From: Xenorhabdus doucetiae
GTDB taxonomy: Bacteria; Pseudomonadota; Gammaproteobacteria; Enterobacterales; Enterobacteriaceae
Reading direction: 5' to 3'
Length of the DNA stretch: 64,000 bases
Assembly: GCF_000968195.1 (NCBI RefSeq)
Contig: NZ_FO704550.1
Span: 2,790,001 to 2,854,000, forward strand
Position numbers and translations under genes: made by a program
The notes under the pieces: generated by a model
The model's input: only the letters and a program-made list of their open reading frames with translations
Told to the model about the DNA's origin: nothing
The model's database searches: none
In this document: piece by piece, positions 1-9,433 of the stretch
Numbering within the stretch: the first letter of the stretch is position 1
Layout of the letters: every line of letters begins with the position of its first letter

Positions 1-1485
1 GCAAGTACCTTGGGCAGGCCGTTATTATTCTCGATGGTGCACCAAAAAACGCGAGAAAAAACCCGTGGTCATTATCCCGCGCCAGAGAAAATTATCAATG
101 TAATCCGGGCGGGTCTGGAAAAAGGTACGGAGAAAGGTTTTCAGCTTGAAGCCAAAGCATTTGGTGAGCTGGCGATGACGCCAGAATCAGAAGCATTGCG
201 GAGCCTGTTTTTTGCTTCTACGGCGTTAAAAAATGAAACCGGTTCTTCAGAGCAGCCCGCCGAAATTAAACAGGTGGGGATTCTGGGCGGAGGCTTGATG
301 GGGGGCGGTATTGCCAATGTCACCGCGACACGAGGAAACCTGCCTGTCCGTATTAAAGATATTAATGAAAAAGGCATCAATCAAGCACTGAAATATACTT
401 GGGATCGCCTTTCCAAGCGGGTAAAACAGCGTCGATTAAAATCAGGTGAGCGTACTCGCCAGATGTCCCTGCTGTCAGGAAGCACGGATTACAGTGGATT
501 TCAGCAAGCGGATATTGTCGTTGAAGCGGTATTTGAAGATTTAGTCTTGAAACGCAAAATGGTTGCCGAAATTGAAGAGCATACGAAACCCGAAACTATC
601 TTTGCGTCTAACACCTCTTCATTGCCTATTCACAAGATCGCTGAGGTGGCGGCCCGGCCAGAGCAGGTCATTGGTCTTCACTATTTTAGCCCGGTAGATA
701 AAATGCCGTTGGTGGAAGTCATTCCCCATGCAGGAACGAGTGAAAAAACGATTGCCACTGCCGTGGCCTTGGCGAAGAAACAGGGAAAAACCGCCATTGT
801 TGTCGGAGATAAAGCGGGGTTTTATGTCAACCGAATTCTGACCCCCTACATTAATGAAGCGGGTTATTGTTTAGTGGAAGGTGAGCCTATTGAACATATC
901 GATAGTGCATTGACAAACTTCGGCTTTCCGATTGGCCCCATCAATCTGCTGGATGAAGTGGGTATCGATGTCGGCACCAAAATTATCCCTATTCTGGTAG
1001 AACAATTGGGGAGCCGGTTTGCCGCGCCAGAGATGTTGGCCGCCATTTTGCAGGATGACCGGAAGGGCAAGAAGAATGGGCGCGGTTTTTATTTATATGC
1101 GAATAAAAAACGCGCATTCTGGCCTTTTGGGAAAAAATCCAAAAAAGAAGCAGACGCATCGGTTTATGCTTTATTAAATATCAAACCTGCGATAAAAATG
1201 TTGCCTGCTGATATCGCCCAGCGTTGTGTGATACTGATGCTGAATGAAGCCGTGCGCTGTTTGGAGGAAGGTATTATCAGAAGTCCCCGTGATGGCGATA
1301 TTGGGGCGGTATTTGGCATCGGATTTCCGCCATTCTTGGGCGGACCATTCCGTTACATGGATAAACTTGGCAGTGATAAAGTGGTTGAAATTTTACGTCG
1401 TCTGGAGGCGCAATATGGGGATCGATTTACCCCTTGTGAGTATTTAGTCCAGATGGCTGAACAGAAAAAGAAATTTTACGCATAA
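1..1485 (+). CDS. fadJ: FadJ, fatty acid oxidation multifunctional alpha subunit (5' truncated by window)
   Basis: This is the C-terminal 494 residues of a protein of about 715, and the reading frame is open to the first base of the window. FadJ combines enoyl-CoA hydratase and L-3-hydroxyacyl-CoA dehydrogenase activities and works with the thiolase FadI in (mainly anaerobic) beta-oxidation. The hydratase domain lies mostly outside the window. The NAD-binding Rossmann motif GILGGGLMGGGIA is near residue 95 of the visible part, and the dehydrogenase His sits in GLHYFSPVDKMPLVEV. The C-terminal part contains DRKGKKNGRGFY and GIGFPPFLGGPFRY, as in the FadB/FadJ family. The sixA gene follows after 21 bp, as in E. 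coli, which supports FadJ over FadB. The identification is secure; the real start cannot be seen. Confidence 0.93.
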   Translation, partial: ASTLGRPLLFSMVHQKTREKTRGHYPAPEKIINVIRAGLEKGTEKGFQLEAKAFGELAMTPESEALRSLFFASTALKNETGSSEQPAEIKQVGILGGGLMGGGIANVTATRGNLPVRIKDINEKGINQALKYTWDRLSKRVKQRRLKSGERTRQMSLLSGSTDYSGFQQADIVVEAVFEDLVLKRKMVAEIEEHTKPETIFASNTSSLPIHKIAEVAARPEQVIGLHYFSPVDKMPLVEVIPHAGTSEKTIATAVALAKKQGKTAIVVGDKAGFYVNRILTPYINEAGYCLVEGEPIEHIDSALTNFGFPIGPINLLDEVGIDVGTKIIPILVEQLGSRFAAPEMLAAILQDDRKGKKNGRGFYLYANKKRAFWPFGKKSKKEADASVYALLNIKPAIKMLPADIAQRCVILMLNEAVRCLEEGIIRSPRDGDIGAVFGIGFPPFLGGPFRYMDKLGSDKVVEILRRLEAQYGDRFTPCEYLVQMAEQKKKFYA

Positions 1486-1506
1486 CTTAAAACCAGACGG
1501 TGGATT

Positions 1507-1989
1507 ATGTATGTTTTTATTATGCGTCATGGTGATGCTGCTTTAGATGCAGTCAGTGATGCAGCACGGGAATTGACACCTCGCGGGTGTCAAGAATCAC
1601 AAAAAATGGCTTGTTGGCTTTCGCAGCAATCACCTGGCATTGATTGTGTGTTGGTCAGTCCTTATATCCGTGCAGAGCAAACGTTAAAGGTCGTGCGAGA
1701 AAACTTGGCACTGCCTGACAATGAAGAAATACTGGCTGAATTAACGCCATCGGGGGATGTCGCGCTGGTTGCCAGCTATTTACACGTTTTGTTAACCCAA
1801 GGGCACCAATCCGTATTGGTGGTTTCCCATTTACCGTTAGTCGGTTATTTGGTTTCTGAGCTTTGCCCTGGGCAAACTCCCCCGATGTTTGCCACATCCA
1901 GCATTGCTTGTGTCGAGCTGGATCACCAAACAGAAAAAGGCTGTCTGTTATGGCAAACATCTCCGGCGCAATTGGCGGCGAAATTGTGA
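1507..1989 (+). CDS. sixA: SixA, phosphohistidine phosphatase
   Basis: The 160-residue protein belongs to the histidine phosphatase (phosphoglycerate mutase-like) superfamily. The catalytic RHG motif is at the extreme N-terminus (MYVFIMRHGDA), and the second conserved His is in VVSHLPLVGYLV near residue 115. In E. coli SixA removes phosphate from histidine phosphotransfer proteins such as PtsO/NPr and was first described acting on ArcB. The size matches the family (about 160 aa). The gene lies 21 bp after fadJ on the same strand, probably in one transcript. Confidence 0.93.
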   Translation: MYVFIMRHGDAALDAVSDAARELTPRGCQESQKMACWLSQQSPGIDCVLVSPYIRAEQTLKVVRENLALPDNEEILAELTPSGDVALVASYLHVLLTQGHQSVLVVSHLPLVGYLVSELCPGQTPPMFATSSIACVELDHQTEKGCLLWQTSPAQLAAKL

Positions 1990-2019
1990 TCAATCCATCT
2001 TAATTATCCGGCAATATAA

Positions 2020-2562
2020 TTAACGCTGCGTAACTTCATCGGCCTCGACCAAAATGAGTAACGCAGCGTTCCCTCCCCACGCTTTAGGCGCTTGATGGAA
2101 GGCAATAATATCAGGATGTTGGGCAAGCCATAACGGTGCTTGTTGCTTGAGAATATGTTTACCGTGGCCATGCATAACACAGGCACAATAGACATGTTCG
2201 CGACGACAGGCAGCGATTAATGCCCCGATTTCTTGTTTGGCTTGTAACTGAGTGAGTCCATGTAAGTCCAGAAAAAGCTCAGGGGAATAATCTCCTCGCC
2301 GCAATTTCTTTAATTCATAATGACTGGCCCCTTCCCGAATGTAACGGGTCGGGCCTTCCATATCCAAATTGGGCTGGAACTCATCGGAAAAATAGTAACT
2401 GGCATCGGCCTGCTCTTGCATTAAGCGTTCAGGGGCAGCCTGATTAATTTTTTTTCTTTTCGGGGAATGGGAAACCGTATCTTGCGCAATGCGACGGGTT
2501 CCCGCAACAGATGTTCTGAATAGACTGATGTCTTCTGGGTTTAATTGATCTTTTTTCTTCAT
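2020..2562 (-). CDS. smrB: SmrB, Smr-domain ribosome rescue endonuclease
   Basis: The product is 180 residues. An alternative GTG codon lies one codon upstream at 2565, but the ATG at 2562 gives the MKKK start of E. coli SmrB. The C-terminal half is an Smr domain with the LDLHGLTQLQAKQE motif and the HGHGKHILK loop. The family cleaves mRNA upstream of collided ribosomes. It is transcribed away from hutI and converges with sixA, 30 bp apart. In E. coli smrB neighbours prmB; here about 8 kb of hut genes separates them. Confidence 0.93.
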   Translation of the reverse strand: MKKKDQLNPEDISLFRTSVAGTRRIAQDTVSHSPKRKKINQAAPERLMQEQADASYYFSDEFQPNLDMEGPTRYIREGASHYELKKLRRGDYSPELFLDLHGLTQLQAKQEIGALIAACRREHVYCACVMHGHGKHILKQQAPLWLAQHPDIIAFHQAPKAWGGNAALLILVEADEVTQR

Positions 2563-2662
2563 CACACGTTCATTTACTCACAACTTTTGGCAAGTGTACC
2601 TGATTTTTTGTGATTTTTCTTGGAAGCTATCATTTTAAGTAACAAATTGTTCACAAAATGAT

Positions 2663-2706
2663 TTGACAATTAGGTTTGGTTATAAAATAAATGTATATAC
2701 AACTTG
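2663..2706 (+). promoter_or_regulatory. hutIGC promoter region with candidate HutC operator
   Basis: A consensus -35 hexamer TTGACA is at 2663-2668, followed by an AT-rich stretch without one clear -10. The perfect palindrome TGTATATACA (2692-2701) lies inside ATGTATATACAACT (2691-2704), and the same 14 bases recur before hutU at 6044-6057. HutC repressors of the GntR family bind TGTATA-type palindromes, so this is the expected operator. The assignment is by motif and position only. Confidence 0.7.
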
Positions 2707-2749
2707 AGGTTTGAGTCCAACAAGAAAAGAAAAATAACAGGATAGTAAA

Positions 2750-3997
2750 ATGTCAATCGAATTAAGAGACACTGATGTCATATGGCGTAATGCCAGACTT
2801 GCCACCATGAACCCTGCCATGAAAGGTATTAGTGATAAAAGCAGTTACGGCATGTTGGAACAGCATGACCTGATTGTGCGGGATGAAAAAATTCTGGCGA
2901 TTTTGCCGACCGCCAGTGTTCCTGCCAACCCATGCAAAATCATTGACGCCGGGCAGCGGCTAATAACACCGGGTTTAATCGATTGCCATACCCACTTAGT
3001 TTTTGGTGGCAATAGAGCCTCTGAGTGGGAGCAGCGCCTGAACGGGGTTTCTTATGAAGAAATCAGCGCAAAAGGGGGCGGGATTAACTCCACCGTCAAT
3101 GCCACCCGTAATAGTTCCGCCCAACAATTGGAAATCGTGTCACAGAAACGTCTCAATGCCTTGATGGCCGAAGGGGTGACGACGATTGAAGTGAAATCAG
3201 GTTATGGGCTGGATCTGGCAAATGAAGAGAAACAGTTGCAGGTTGTTCGGGCATTGGCAGAGAAAAATCCCATCGAAATTAGCCCGACGTTACTTTCTGC
3301 TCATGCCGTCCCGCCTGAATATAAACAGGACCCTGATGCCTATATCGAGTTAGTTTGTGATTCCATCTTGCCCACTCTCTGGCAAAAACAGTTATTCGAA
3401 GCCGTCGATGTATTTTGTGAAACGGTGGGTTTCAACCTGAACCAGACCAAGCGTCTTTTTGCCAGCGCAAAACGCCTGAATATTCCCGTAAAAGGCCATG
3501 TTGAGCAACTTTCCAATTTGGGCGGAAGTGAGCTGGTGGCTGAATATCAAGGTTTATCCGTTGATCATATCGAGCATTTGGATGAAAAAGGGATTGAAGC
3601 GATCAGCCGTAGCGGGACGGTGGCGGTATTACTGCCGGGGGCATTTTATTTCCTGAGAGAAACACAACGTCCCCCGATTGCCTTATTGCGTCAGTATGGT
3701 GTCCCAATGGCGATTTCAACCGATTTTAATCCCGGAACCAGTCCTTTCGCTTCTTTGCGCCTGATCATGAACATGGCTTGCGTACAGTTTGGTTTAACGC
3801 CAGAAGAAGTATGGCAGGGCGTCACCGTTCATGCCGCTCAGGCATTGGGGCGGGCGAAGAGTCATGGGCAATTGGCGGCCGGTTTTATGGCGGACTTTGT
3901 TATTTGGGATGCTCAGAACCCGGTTGATATCTTATACGAGTTAGGCCATAACCCGTTGGTTTATCGTGTTTATCATGGCGAAATTAGCAATCATTAA
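2750..3997 (+). CDS. hutI: HutI, imidazolonepropionase
   Basis: The 415-residue metal-dependent amidohydrolase hydrolyses 4-imidazolone-5-propionate to N-formimino-L-glutamate, the third step of histidine degradation. The metal-binding DCHTHLVFGGNRASEW motif is near residue 77. The glycine-rich GGGINSTV loop, KGHVEQLSN and AISTDFNPGTSP follow in family order. The length is typical (about 405-415 aa). It is the first gene of the hutIGC arm, 19 bp before hutG, and sits behind a candidate HutC operator. Confidence 0.96.
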   Translation: MSIELRDTDVIWRNARLATMNPAMKGISDKSSYGMLEQHDLIVRDEKILAILPTASVPANPCKIIDAGQRLITPGLIDCHTHLVFGGNRASEWEQRLNGVSYEEISAKGGGINSTVNATRNSSAQQLEIVSQKRLNALMAEGVTTIEVKSGYGLDLANEEKQLQVVRALAEKNPIEISPTLLSAHAVPPEYKQDPDAYIELVCDSILPTLWQKQLFEAVDVFCETVGFNLNQTKRLFASAKRLNIPVKGHVEQLSNLGGSELVAEYQGLSVDHIEHLDEKGIEAISRSGTVAVLLPGAFYFLRETQRPPIALLRQYGVPMAISTDFNPGTSPFASLRLIMNMACVQFGLTPEEVWQGVTVHAAQALGRAKSHGQLAAGFMADFVIWDAQNPVDILYELGHNPLVYRVYHGEISNH

Positions 3998-4015
3998 GGG
4001 AGATGAGGGAAAAAT

Positions 4016-4975
4016 ATGAACTTATGGCAGCCAACATCAGAAAACATTTGGCAAGGGCGCAATGATCTTGCCGAAGCCAATAATGCCTTACGGCTATTCC
4101 AGACAGTAAAACAGCCAGCCCGTTTCTCACCCGCAGAATTTCCCCATCATATTGCGCTATTGGGGTTTGAATGTGATGAAGGCGTCAAACTCAATCAGGG
4201 GCGTCCGGGCGCGAAATCGGGGCCGGAATATTTGCGCCAATCGTTGGCGAATCTGGCAAGTTATGAGGGTCATGATCGGTTGGTGGATTTGGGCAATATC
4301 CGCGCCAATCCGGGGGAACTGAGTGAGGCACAACAGGCGCTCAGTGACGCTGTCTATCAATGCCAGCAGCATAATATGAAGACGCTGATTTTTGGTGGTG
4401 GACATGAAACGGCCTTTGCGCATGGGATGGGAATTTACCGTGCGTTTCCGGAGCAGCGTGTCGGTATCATTAATTTTGATGCGCACTTGGATCTGCGCAA
4501 TTCGCCGCAGCCGACATCCGGCACTCCATTTCGGCAACTTGCCCATTACTGCCGGCAACATCAACGCCCGTTTAATTACAGTTGTGTTGGCGCCAGCTTG
4601 GCATCAAATACGCAGGCATTACTGGATGAAGCTAATCATCTTGATGTCACCATTATTTGGGATACCCACTGTGTTGAATCCATGTTGGATAAGGTACAGC
4701 AGCAACTTCAGGCTATCATTAATCAGGTTGATATCATTTATATGACGATCGATCTGGACGTGCTGCCCATTTGGCAAATGCCCGCTGTTTCTGCGCCTGC
4801 GGCATTGGGCGTTCCGCTGGAACGTTTATTGCCGTTGGTTCAACTCATCTGTCAGAGCAAAAAACTGCAAGCCGTCGATTTAGTGGAGCTTAACCCTCTG
4901 TATGATATTCAGGGAATGGGAGGAAAAGCCGCCGCCCGTCTTGCATGGCAGTTGGTGCATTGGTGGAGCAGATAG
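4016..4975 (+). CDS. hutG: HutG, formimidoylglutamase
   Basis: The 319-residue protein is a member of the ureohydrolase (arginase/agmatinase) family. The Mn-binding motifs are visible: GGGHETAFAHG near residue 126, NFDAHLDLR near residue 152, and TIDLDVLP near residue 243. It hydrolyses formimino-L-glutamate to glutamate plus formamide, the last step of the direct enterobacterial hut route. The ATG follows a strong GGGAGATGAGGG ribosome-binding region and lies 19 bp after hutI. No hutF or separate deformylase gene is nearby, which fits the one-step pathway. Confidence 0.95.
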   Translation: MNLWQPTSENIWQGRNDLAEANNALRLFQTVKQPARFSPAEFPHHIALLGFECDEGVKLNQGRPGAKSGPEYLRQSLANLASYEGHDRLVDLGNIRANPGELSEAQQALSDAVYQCQQHNMKTLIFGGGHETAFAHGMGIYRAFPEQRVGIINFDAHLDLRNSPQPTSGTPFRQLAHYCRQHQRPFNYSCVGASLASNTQALLDEANHLDVTIIWDTHCVESMLDKVQQQLQAIINQVDIIYMTIDLDVLPIWQMPAVSAPAALGVPLERLLPLVQLICQSKKLQAVDLVELNPLYDIQGMGGKAAARLAWQLVHWWSR

Positions 4976-5021
4976 GCTGGGGCACCCGTTGGAGAGAGTA
5001 AAAAGTGAGAAGGAAAGGATA

Positions 5022-5783
5022 GTGACAGACGATCTATCAGATAGCAATTTACCAGATAGCGATTTACCAGATACAAATGCCAAACCCGTGCCTTTGTATG
5101 CGCAAGTCAAGCAAGCGATTATTGAAAAGATCTATACCGGGGCGTGGAAACCGCATGATCGGGTTCCTTCGGAAGCGGAATTGGTCAAGCAATTTAACTG
5201 TAGCCGTATGACGGCTAATCGGGCCTTGAGGGAGTTAACGGCAGAAGGCTTTCTATTCCGTTTGCAAGGCGTCGGGTCGTTTGTTTCTGAGCCGAAAGGA
5301 CAGTCTGCATTATTTGAAATTCACAGTATTGCTGATGAAATTGCGGCTCGCGCTAACCGGCATCGCAGCAAGGTGCTGAAACTCGCTGAAGTGAACGCCA
5401 ATATCACTCAGGCTGCGGAATTCAGCATTGCGGTAGGAGCCCCTCTCTATCATTCCATCATTATCCATTATGAAAATGATGTGCCGGTACAAATTGAAGA
5501 TCGCTATGTCAATGTTCAGGCGGCACCAGACTATTTGCGGCAAGATTTCCGTCAGCAAACGGCCCATGATTACTTATCTCACGTCGCGCCATTGACAGAA
5601 GGGGAGCATATTGTTGAAGCCGTGGCGGGAGATGCACTCTCATGCCGGTTATTGCAAATTGAGGCCAATACGCCTTGCTTGTTAATCAGCCGGCGAACCT
5701 GGTCGAAAGCATTTATTGTTTCCAGTGCCAAATTATTGTTTCCCGGACATCGATATAAGTTGAAAGGGCGTTTTAATTCATAG
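5022..5783 (+). CDS. hutC: HutC, GntR-family histidine-utilisation repressor
   Basis: I place the start at the GTG at 5022 because AAGGAAAGG precedes it at 5010-5018; an upstream in-frame ATG at 4902 lies inside hutG and would add a non-family extension. That gives 253 residues. An N-terminal winged helix (PLYAQVKQAIIEKI, then VPSEAELVKQFNCSRMTANR) is followed by a UTRA effector domain. HutC represses hut genes until urocanate binds. The gene is last in the hutIGC arm, so it is probably self-regulated from the operator before hutI. A low-complexity SDSNLPDSDLPD stretch at the N-terminus is unusual. Confidence 0.93.
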   Translation: MTDDLSDSNLPDSDLPDTNAKPVPLYAQVKQAIIEKIYTGAWKPHDRVPSEAELVKQFNCSRMTANRALRELTAEGFLFRLQGVGSFVSEPKGQSALFEIHSIADEIAARANRHRSKVLKLAEVNANITQAAEFSIAVGAPLYHSIIIHYENDVPVQIEDRYVNVQAAPDYLRQDFRQQTAHDYLSHVAPLTEGEHIVEAVAGDALSCRLLQIEANTPCLLISRRTWSKAFIVSSAKLLFPGHRYKLKGRFNS

Positions 5784-5815
5784 CCTTTCTACTTAAGCCA
5801 CAAAAATTAAACCGC

Positions 5816-5856
5816 AAAAACCTCTTTTTCCCTTGTGGGATGGAAGAGGTTTTTTA
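5816..5856 (+). terminator. Rho-independent terminator after hutC
   Basis: AAAAACCTCTT (5816-5826) pairs with AAGAGGTTTTT (5844-5854), an 11-bp stem closed by a 17-nt loop and ending in a run of T. It separates the hutIGC and hutUHT transcripts. Confidence 0.85.
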
Positions 5857-5897
5857 TTGGTTTTTTATGAAGCATTGTGACAATAATGTAAAATCAA

Positions 5898-5913
5898 TGT
5901 GATATTAAACACA
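5898..5913 (+). promoter_or_regulatory. Possible CRP site upstream of hutU
   Basis: TGTGATATTAAACACA matches the CRP consensus TGTGA-N6-TCACA at nine of ten defined positions. Catabolite control of hut is established in Klebsiella and Salmonella. The site lies about 130 bp before the hutU operator, farther than is usual for direct activation, so the function is uncertain. Confidence 0.35.
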
Positions 5914-6038
5914 AAACCAGCAAAAATATTTCCCGATTTATCACGAAGTAAATCAATGTCATTTGATTGATTTATATAATAAATAGTATCTTTCTCCGCA
6001 TTATTAACTTTATCTCCGTCACATTTTTGCCTATTGAA

Positions 6039-6057
6039 TATACATGTATATACAACT
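6039..6057 (+). promoter_or_regulatory. Candidate HutC operator before hutUH
   Basis: TATACATGTATA (6039-6050) is a perfect palindrome that overlaps TGTATATACA (6045-6054). The 14 bases at 6044-6057 are identical to those before hutI. Two arms sharing one motif, with hutC between them, fits HutC control of both. Confidence 0.7.
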
Positions 6058-6099
6058 ATACAATTAACAAAATTCACAACGATGAAACAGGAAAAAATC

Positions 6100-7794
6100 G
6101 TGACGATACAAAATAATAAATTTAGCAACACAATCATTCGCTCTCCCAGAGGAACGCAACTCACAGCAAAAAGTTGGTTAACCGAAGCACCACTTCGTAT
6201 GCTCATGAATAATCTTGATCCCGATGTGGCGGAAAATCCCTGCGAACTGGTTGTCTATGGCGGCATTGGTCGTGCCGCCAGAAACTGGGAATGCTATGAA
6301 AAAATCGTTGAAACCCTGACGAATCTGGAAAATGACGAAACCCTGCTGGTGCAATCAGGTAAACCGGTGGGCGTGTTCAAAACCCATGAAAACGCCCCGC
6401 GGGTATTAATTGCCAACTCGAATCTGGTTCCACACTGGGCGACATGGGAACACTTCAACGAACTGGATGCCAAAGGGCTGGCAATGTATGGCCAGATGAC
6501 TGCCGGTAGCTGGATATACATCGGCAGTCAGGGCATTGTGCAGGGTACTTACGAAACGTTTGTGGAAGCCGGCCGCCAGTATTACAACGGTAATTTGGCC
6601 GGGCGCTGGATACTGACTGCGGGCTTGGGCGGCATGGGCGGAGCACAGCCATTGGCGGCAACACTGGCCGGCGCGTCTTCATTAACGATAGAGTGCCAAC
6701 AGAGTCGCATTGATTTTCGTCTGCGTACCCAATATGTCGATGAGCAGGCCCTTGATCTTGATGATGCCTTGGCGCGTATTGCACGTTATACCCAAGAAGG
6801 TAAAGCCGTATCGATAGCATTGTGTGGTAATGCGGCCGAGATTTTACCTGAGTTAGTCCGCCGTGGTGTGCGCCCGGATATGGTGACCGACCAAACCAGC
6901 GCCCATGATCCATTACATGGTTATTTGCCGGCCGGTTGGACATGGGAAGATTATTGCCGCCGCGCCGAAAGTGAACCCGACGTGGTGATCCAAGCGGCAA
7001 AAGCTTCTATGGCCGTGCATGTTGAAGCCATGCTGGCGTTCCAGAAACAGGGCATACCGACGTTCGATTATGGCAATAACATTCGCCAAATGGCGAAAGA
7101 GTCGGGTGTTGAACACGCCTTTGATTTCCCCGGATTTGTACCTGCCTACATTCGTCCTCTGTTCTGCCGTGGCATCGGGCCTTTCCGTTGGGCGGCACTC
7201 TCTGGTGATCCAGAGGATATTTATAAAACCGATGCCAAAGTCAAAGAACTGCTGCCGAACGATGCCCATTTACACCGTTGGTTGGATATGGCGAGAGAGC
7301 GTATCAGTTTCCAGGGATTGCCCGCCCGTATTTGCTGGGTGGGATTGGGCGATCGCGCCAAATTGGGGCTGGCATTCAATGAAATGGTTCGCCGTGGGGA
7401 ACTGTCTGCGCCCATCGTGATTGGTCGTGACCATTTGGATTCCGGCTCTGTTGCCAGCCCAAATCGCGAAACGGAATCCATGCAGGATGGCTCGGATGCG
7501 GTTTCTGACTGGCCTCTGCTGAATGCCTTACTGAATACGGCGGGTGGCGCGACATGGGTTTCCCTGCATCATGGTGGTGGGGTGGGTATGGGGTTCTCGC
7601 AACACTCCGGCATGGTCATTGTTTGTGATGGCACTGACGAAGCGGCTGAACGTATTGCCCGTGTATTACACAATGATCCGGCAACCGGCGTGATGCGTCA
7701 TGCTGATGCGGGTTATGAGTTGGCTATCCAGTGTGCGAAAGAGCAGGGATTAAACCTGCCAATGTTAAACCTGCCAGTGACCGATGCAAAATAA
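6100..7794 (+). CDS. hutU: HutU, urocanate hydratase
   Basis: Urocanase converts urocanate to 4-imidazolone-5-propionate using tightly bound NAD+ as an electrophile. Two starts compete. The ATG at 6082 has no clear Shine-Dalgarno sequence, while the GTG at 6100 has CAGGA 7 nt upstream and gives an N-terminus of family length (564 aa), so I prefer 6100. Signature stretches include VYGGIGRAARNWE, the NAD-loop GLGGMGGAQPLA, the active-site Cys in FVPAYIRPLFCRGIGPF, and SLHHGGGVGMGFSQH. It is followed after 14 bp by hutH. Confidence 0.95.
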   Translation: MTIQNNKFSNTIIRSPRGTQLTAKSWLTEAPLRMLMNNLDPDVAENPCELVVYGGIGRAARNWECYEKIVETLTNLENDETLLVQSGKPVGVFKTHENAPRVLIANSNLVPHWATWEHFNELDAKGLAMYGQMTAGSWIYIGSQGIVQGTYETFVEAGRQYYNGNLAGRWILTAGLGGMGGAQPLAATLAGASSLTIECQQSRIDFRLRTQYVDEQALDLDDALARIARYTQEGKAVSIALCGNAAEILPELVRRGVRPDMVTDQTSAHDPLHGYLPAGWTWEDYCRRAESEPDVVIQAAKASMAVHVEAMLAFQKQGIPTFDYGNNIRQMAKESGVEHAFDFPGFVPAYIRPLFCRGIGPFRWAALSGDPEDIYKTDAKVKELLPNDAHLHRWLDMARERISFQGLPARICWVGLGDRAKLGLAFNEMVRRGELSAPIVIGRDHLDSGSVASPNRETESMQDGSDAVSDWPLLNALLNTAGGATWVSLHHGGGVGMGFSQHSGMVIVCDGTDEAAERIARVLHNDPATGVMRHADAGYELAIQCAKEQGLNLPMLNLPVTDAK

Positions 7795-7808
7795 GGGGCG
7801 TTGTTAAA

Positions 7809-9341
7809 ATGAAAAATATCACTATTCATCCGGGGAAAATGACGCTTGAAGAATTACGCCATGTTTATCAGCATCCTGTTCACATCCGTTTGGACGAACA
7901 ATGCGTTCCTGCCATTGAGAACAGCGTCGCTTGTGTGAATCGCATCATCAGCGAAAATAGAACGGCTTATGGGATTAATACCGGTTTTGGTTTGTTGGCA
8001 AATACCCGTATTGCCACGCAGGATTTAGAAGAGTTACAGCGTTCTATTGTATTGTCACACGCTGCGGGCGTGGGTGAGCCTCTGCCGGATGATATTGTCC
8101 GGTTGATTATGGTGTTGAAAATCAACAGCCTTGCCCGTGGCTATTCCGGCATTCGTCTGGACGTGATTGAGGGATTGATTGCCTTGGTTAACGCCGACGT
8201 TTATCCCTGTATCCCAAGCAAAGGTTCAGTCGGGGCTTCCGGCGACTTAGCGCCACTGGCACATATGAGCCTGTTATTATTGGGAGAAGGCCAAGCCCGC
8301 TATCGGGGGGAATGGCTGCCGGCGAAAGCGGCACTGGAAAAAGCGGGGCTGAAGCCGATTACGCTGGTTGCGAAAGAAGGGCTGGCACTGCTCAACGGGA
8401 CACAGGCGTCCACCGCCTTCGCCTTAAAAGGGCTGTTTGCCGCCCAAGATTTACTGGCATCAGCGGTGGTCTGTGGTGCCTTGTCCGTTGAAGCTGCGCT
8501 GGGTTCCCGTAAGCCGTTTGATGCGCGTATCCATGACGCACGCGGTCAGAAAGGCCAAATTGATGTGGCCGCGCTTTACCGTTGGGTATTGGAAGAACAA
8601 AGTGGGATTTCTCAGTCGCATAATAATTGCCCGAAAGTTCAGGACCCTTATTCATTACGCTGCCAGCCACAAGTGATGGGTGCCTGTTTAACCCAAATCC
8701 GCCATGCGGCTGATGTCATTATGGTTGAAGCCAATGCGGTCTCTGATAATCCACTGGTCTTTACCGAAGAAGATGAAGTGATTTCTGGTGGTAATTTCCA
8801 TGCTGAACCCGTCGCGATGGCAGCGGATAATCTGGCACTCGCGTTGGCAGAAATGGGTTCATTGTCAGAACGCCGTATTGCTTTGCTGATGGATAGCAAT
8901 ATGTCGCAGTTACCCCCATTCTTAGTTGAGAACAGCGGCGTAAATTCGGGTTTCATGATTGCCCAAGTGACGGCGGCTGCGCTGGCAAGTGAGAACAAAG
9001 CATTGGCGCATCCTTCCAGTGTCGATAGCCTGCCAACGTCTGCCAATCAGGAAGATCACGTTTCAATGGCACCCGCCGCAGGCCGTCGCCTATGGGAAAT
9101 GGCAGATAACGTGCGTGGGATCTTAGCGATTGAATGGTTGACGGCGTGTCAGGGCATGGATTTCCGTCATGGCTTGAAGAGCAGTCCGGTTTTGGAAAAA
9201 GCCCGCCATATTCTCCGCGACAAAGTGGCGCATTATGATAAAGATCGCTTTTTCGCCCCGGATATTGATGCGGCAATCCAGTTGTTGGCTGAACAGCAAC
9301 TTTCTGCCTTGTTGCCCGCTGGCAATATCTTAGAAAATTAA
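7809..9341 (+). CDS. hutH: HutH, histidine ammonia-lyase
   Basis: The 510-residue protein deaminates L-histidine to trans-urocanate, the first step of the pathway. The residues that cyclise into the MIO cofactor are Ala143-Ser144-Gly145 in GSVGASGDLAPL. YGINTGFG near residue 54 and the QDPYSLRCQPQ region are also conserved. The start is the ATG at 7809, with AGGGGC upstream; in-frame codons farther upstream are inside hutU. It is the second gene of the hutUH(T) arm. Confidence 0.96.
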   Translation: MKNITIHPGKMTLEELRHVYQHPVHIRLDEQCVPAIENSVACVNRIISENRTAYGINTGFGLLANTRIATQDLEELQRSIVLSHAAGVGEPLPDDIVRLIMVLKINSLARGYSGIRLDVIEGLIALVNADVYPCIPSKGSVGASGDLAPLAHMSLLLLGEGQARYRGEWLPAKAALEKAGLKPITLVAKEGLALLNGTQASTAFALKGLFAAQDLLASAVVCGALSVEAALGSRKPFDARIHDARGQKGQIDVAALYRWVLEEQSGISQSHNNCPKVQDPYSLRCQPQVMGACLTQIRHAADVIMVEANAVSDNPLVFTEEDEVISGGNFHAEPVAMAADNLALALAEMGSLSERRIALLMDSNMSQLPPFLVENSGVNSGFMIAQVTAAALASENKALAHPSSVDSLPTSANQEDHVSMAPAAGRRLWEMADNVRGILAIEWLTACQGMDFRHGLKSSPVLEKARHILRDKVAHYDKDRFFAPDIDAAIQLLAEQQLSALLPAGNILEN

Positions 9342-9359
9342 GTACAAACACATCGTCTG

Positions 9360-9380
9360 AGGCCGGATAAAATCCGGCCT
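9360..9380 (+). terminator. Hairpin between hutH and the permease gene
   Basis: AGGCCGGAT (9360-9368) and ATCCGGCCT (9372-9380) form a GC-rich 9-bp stem with a 3-nt loop. No T-run follows directly, so it may only attenuate transcription or stabilise the hutUH mRNA end. Confidence 0.5.
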
Positions 9381-9433
9381 TATCGTCGTATTTATCTTTT
9401 TCAATCCAATAATAAAAGACACAAGGATAAATC

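Noticed and set aside
5865..6206. 113-codon minus-strand frame in the hutC-hutU spacer
   Set aside because: It overlaps the hutU operator and start on the other strand, has no clear ribosome-binding site, and resembles nothing known; the spacer is AT-rich and functions as a control region.
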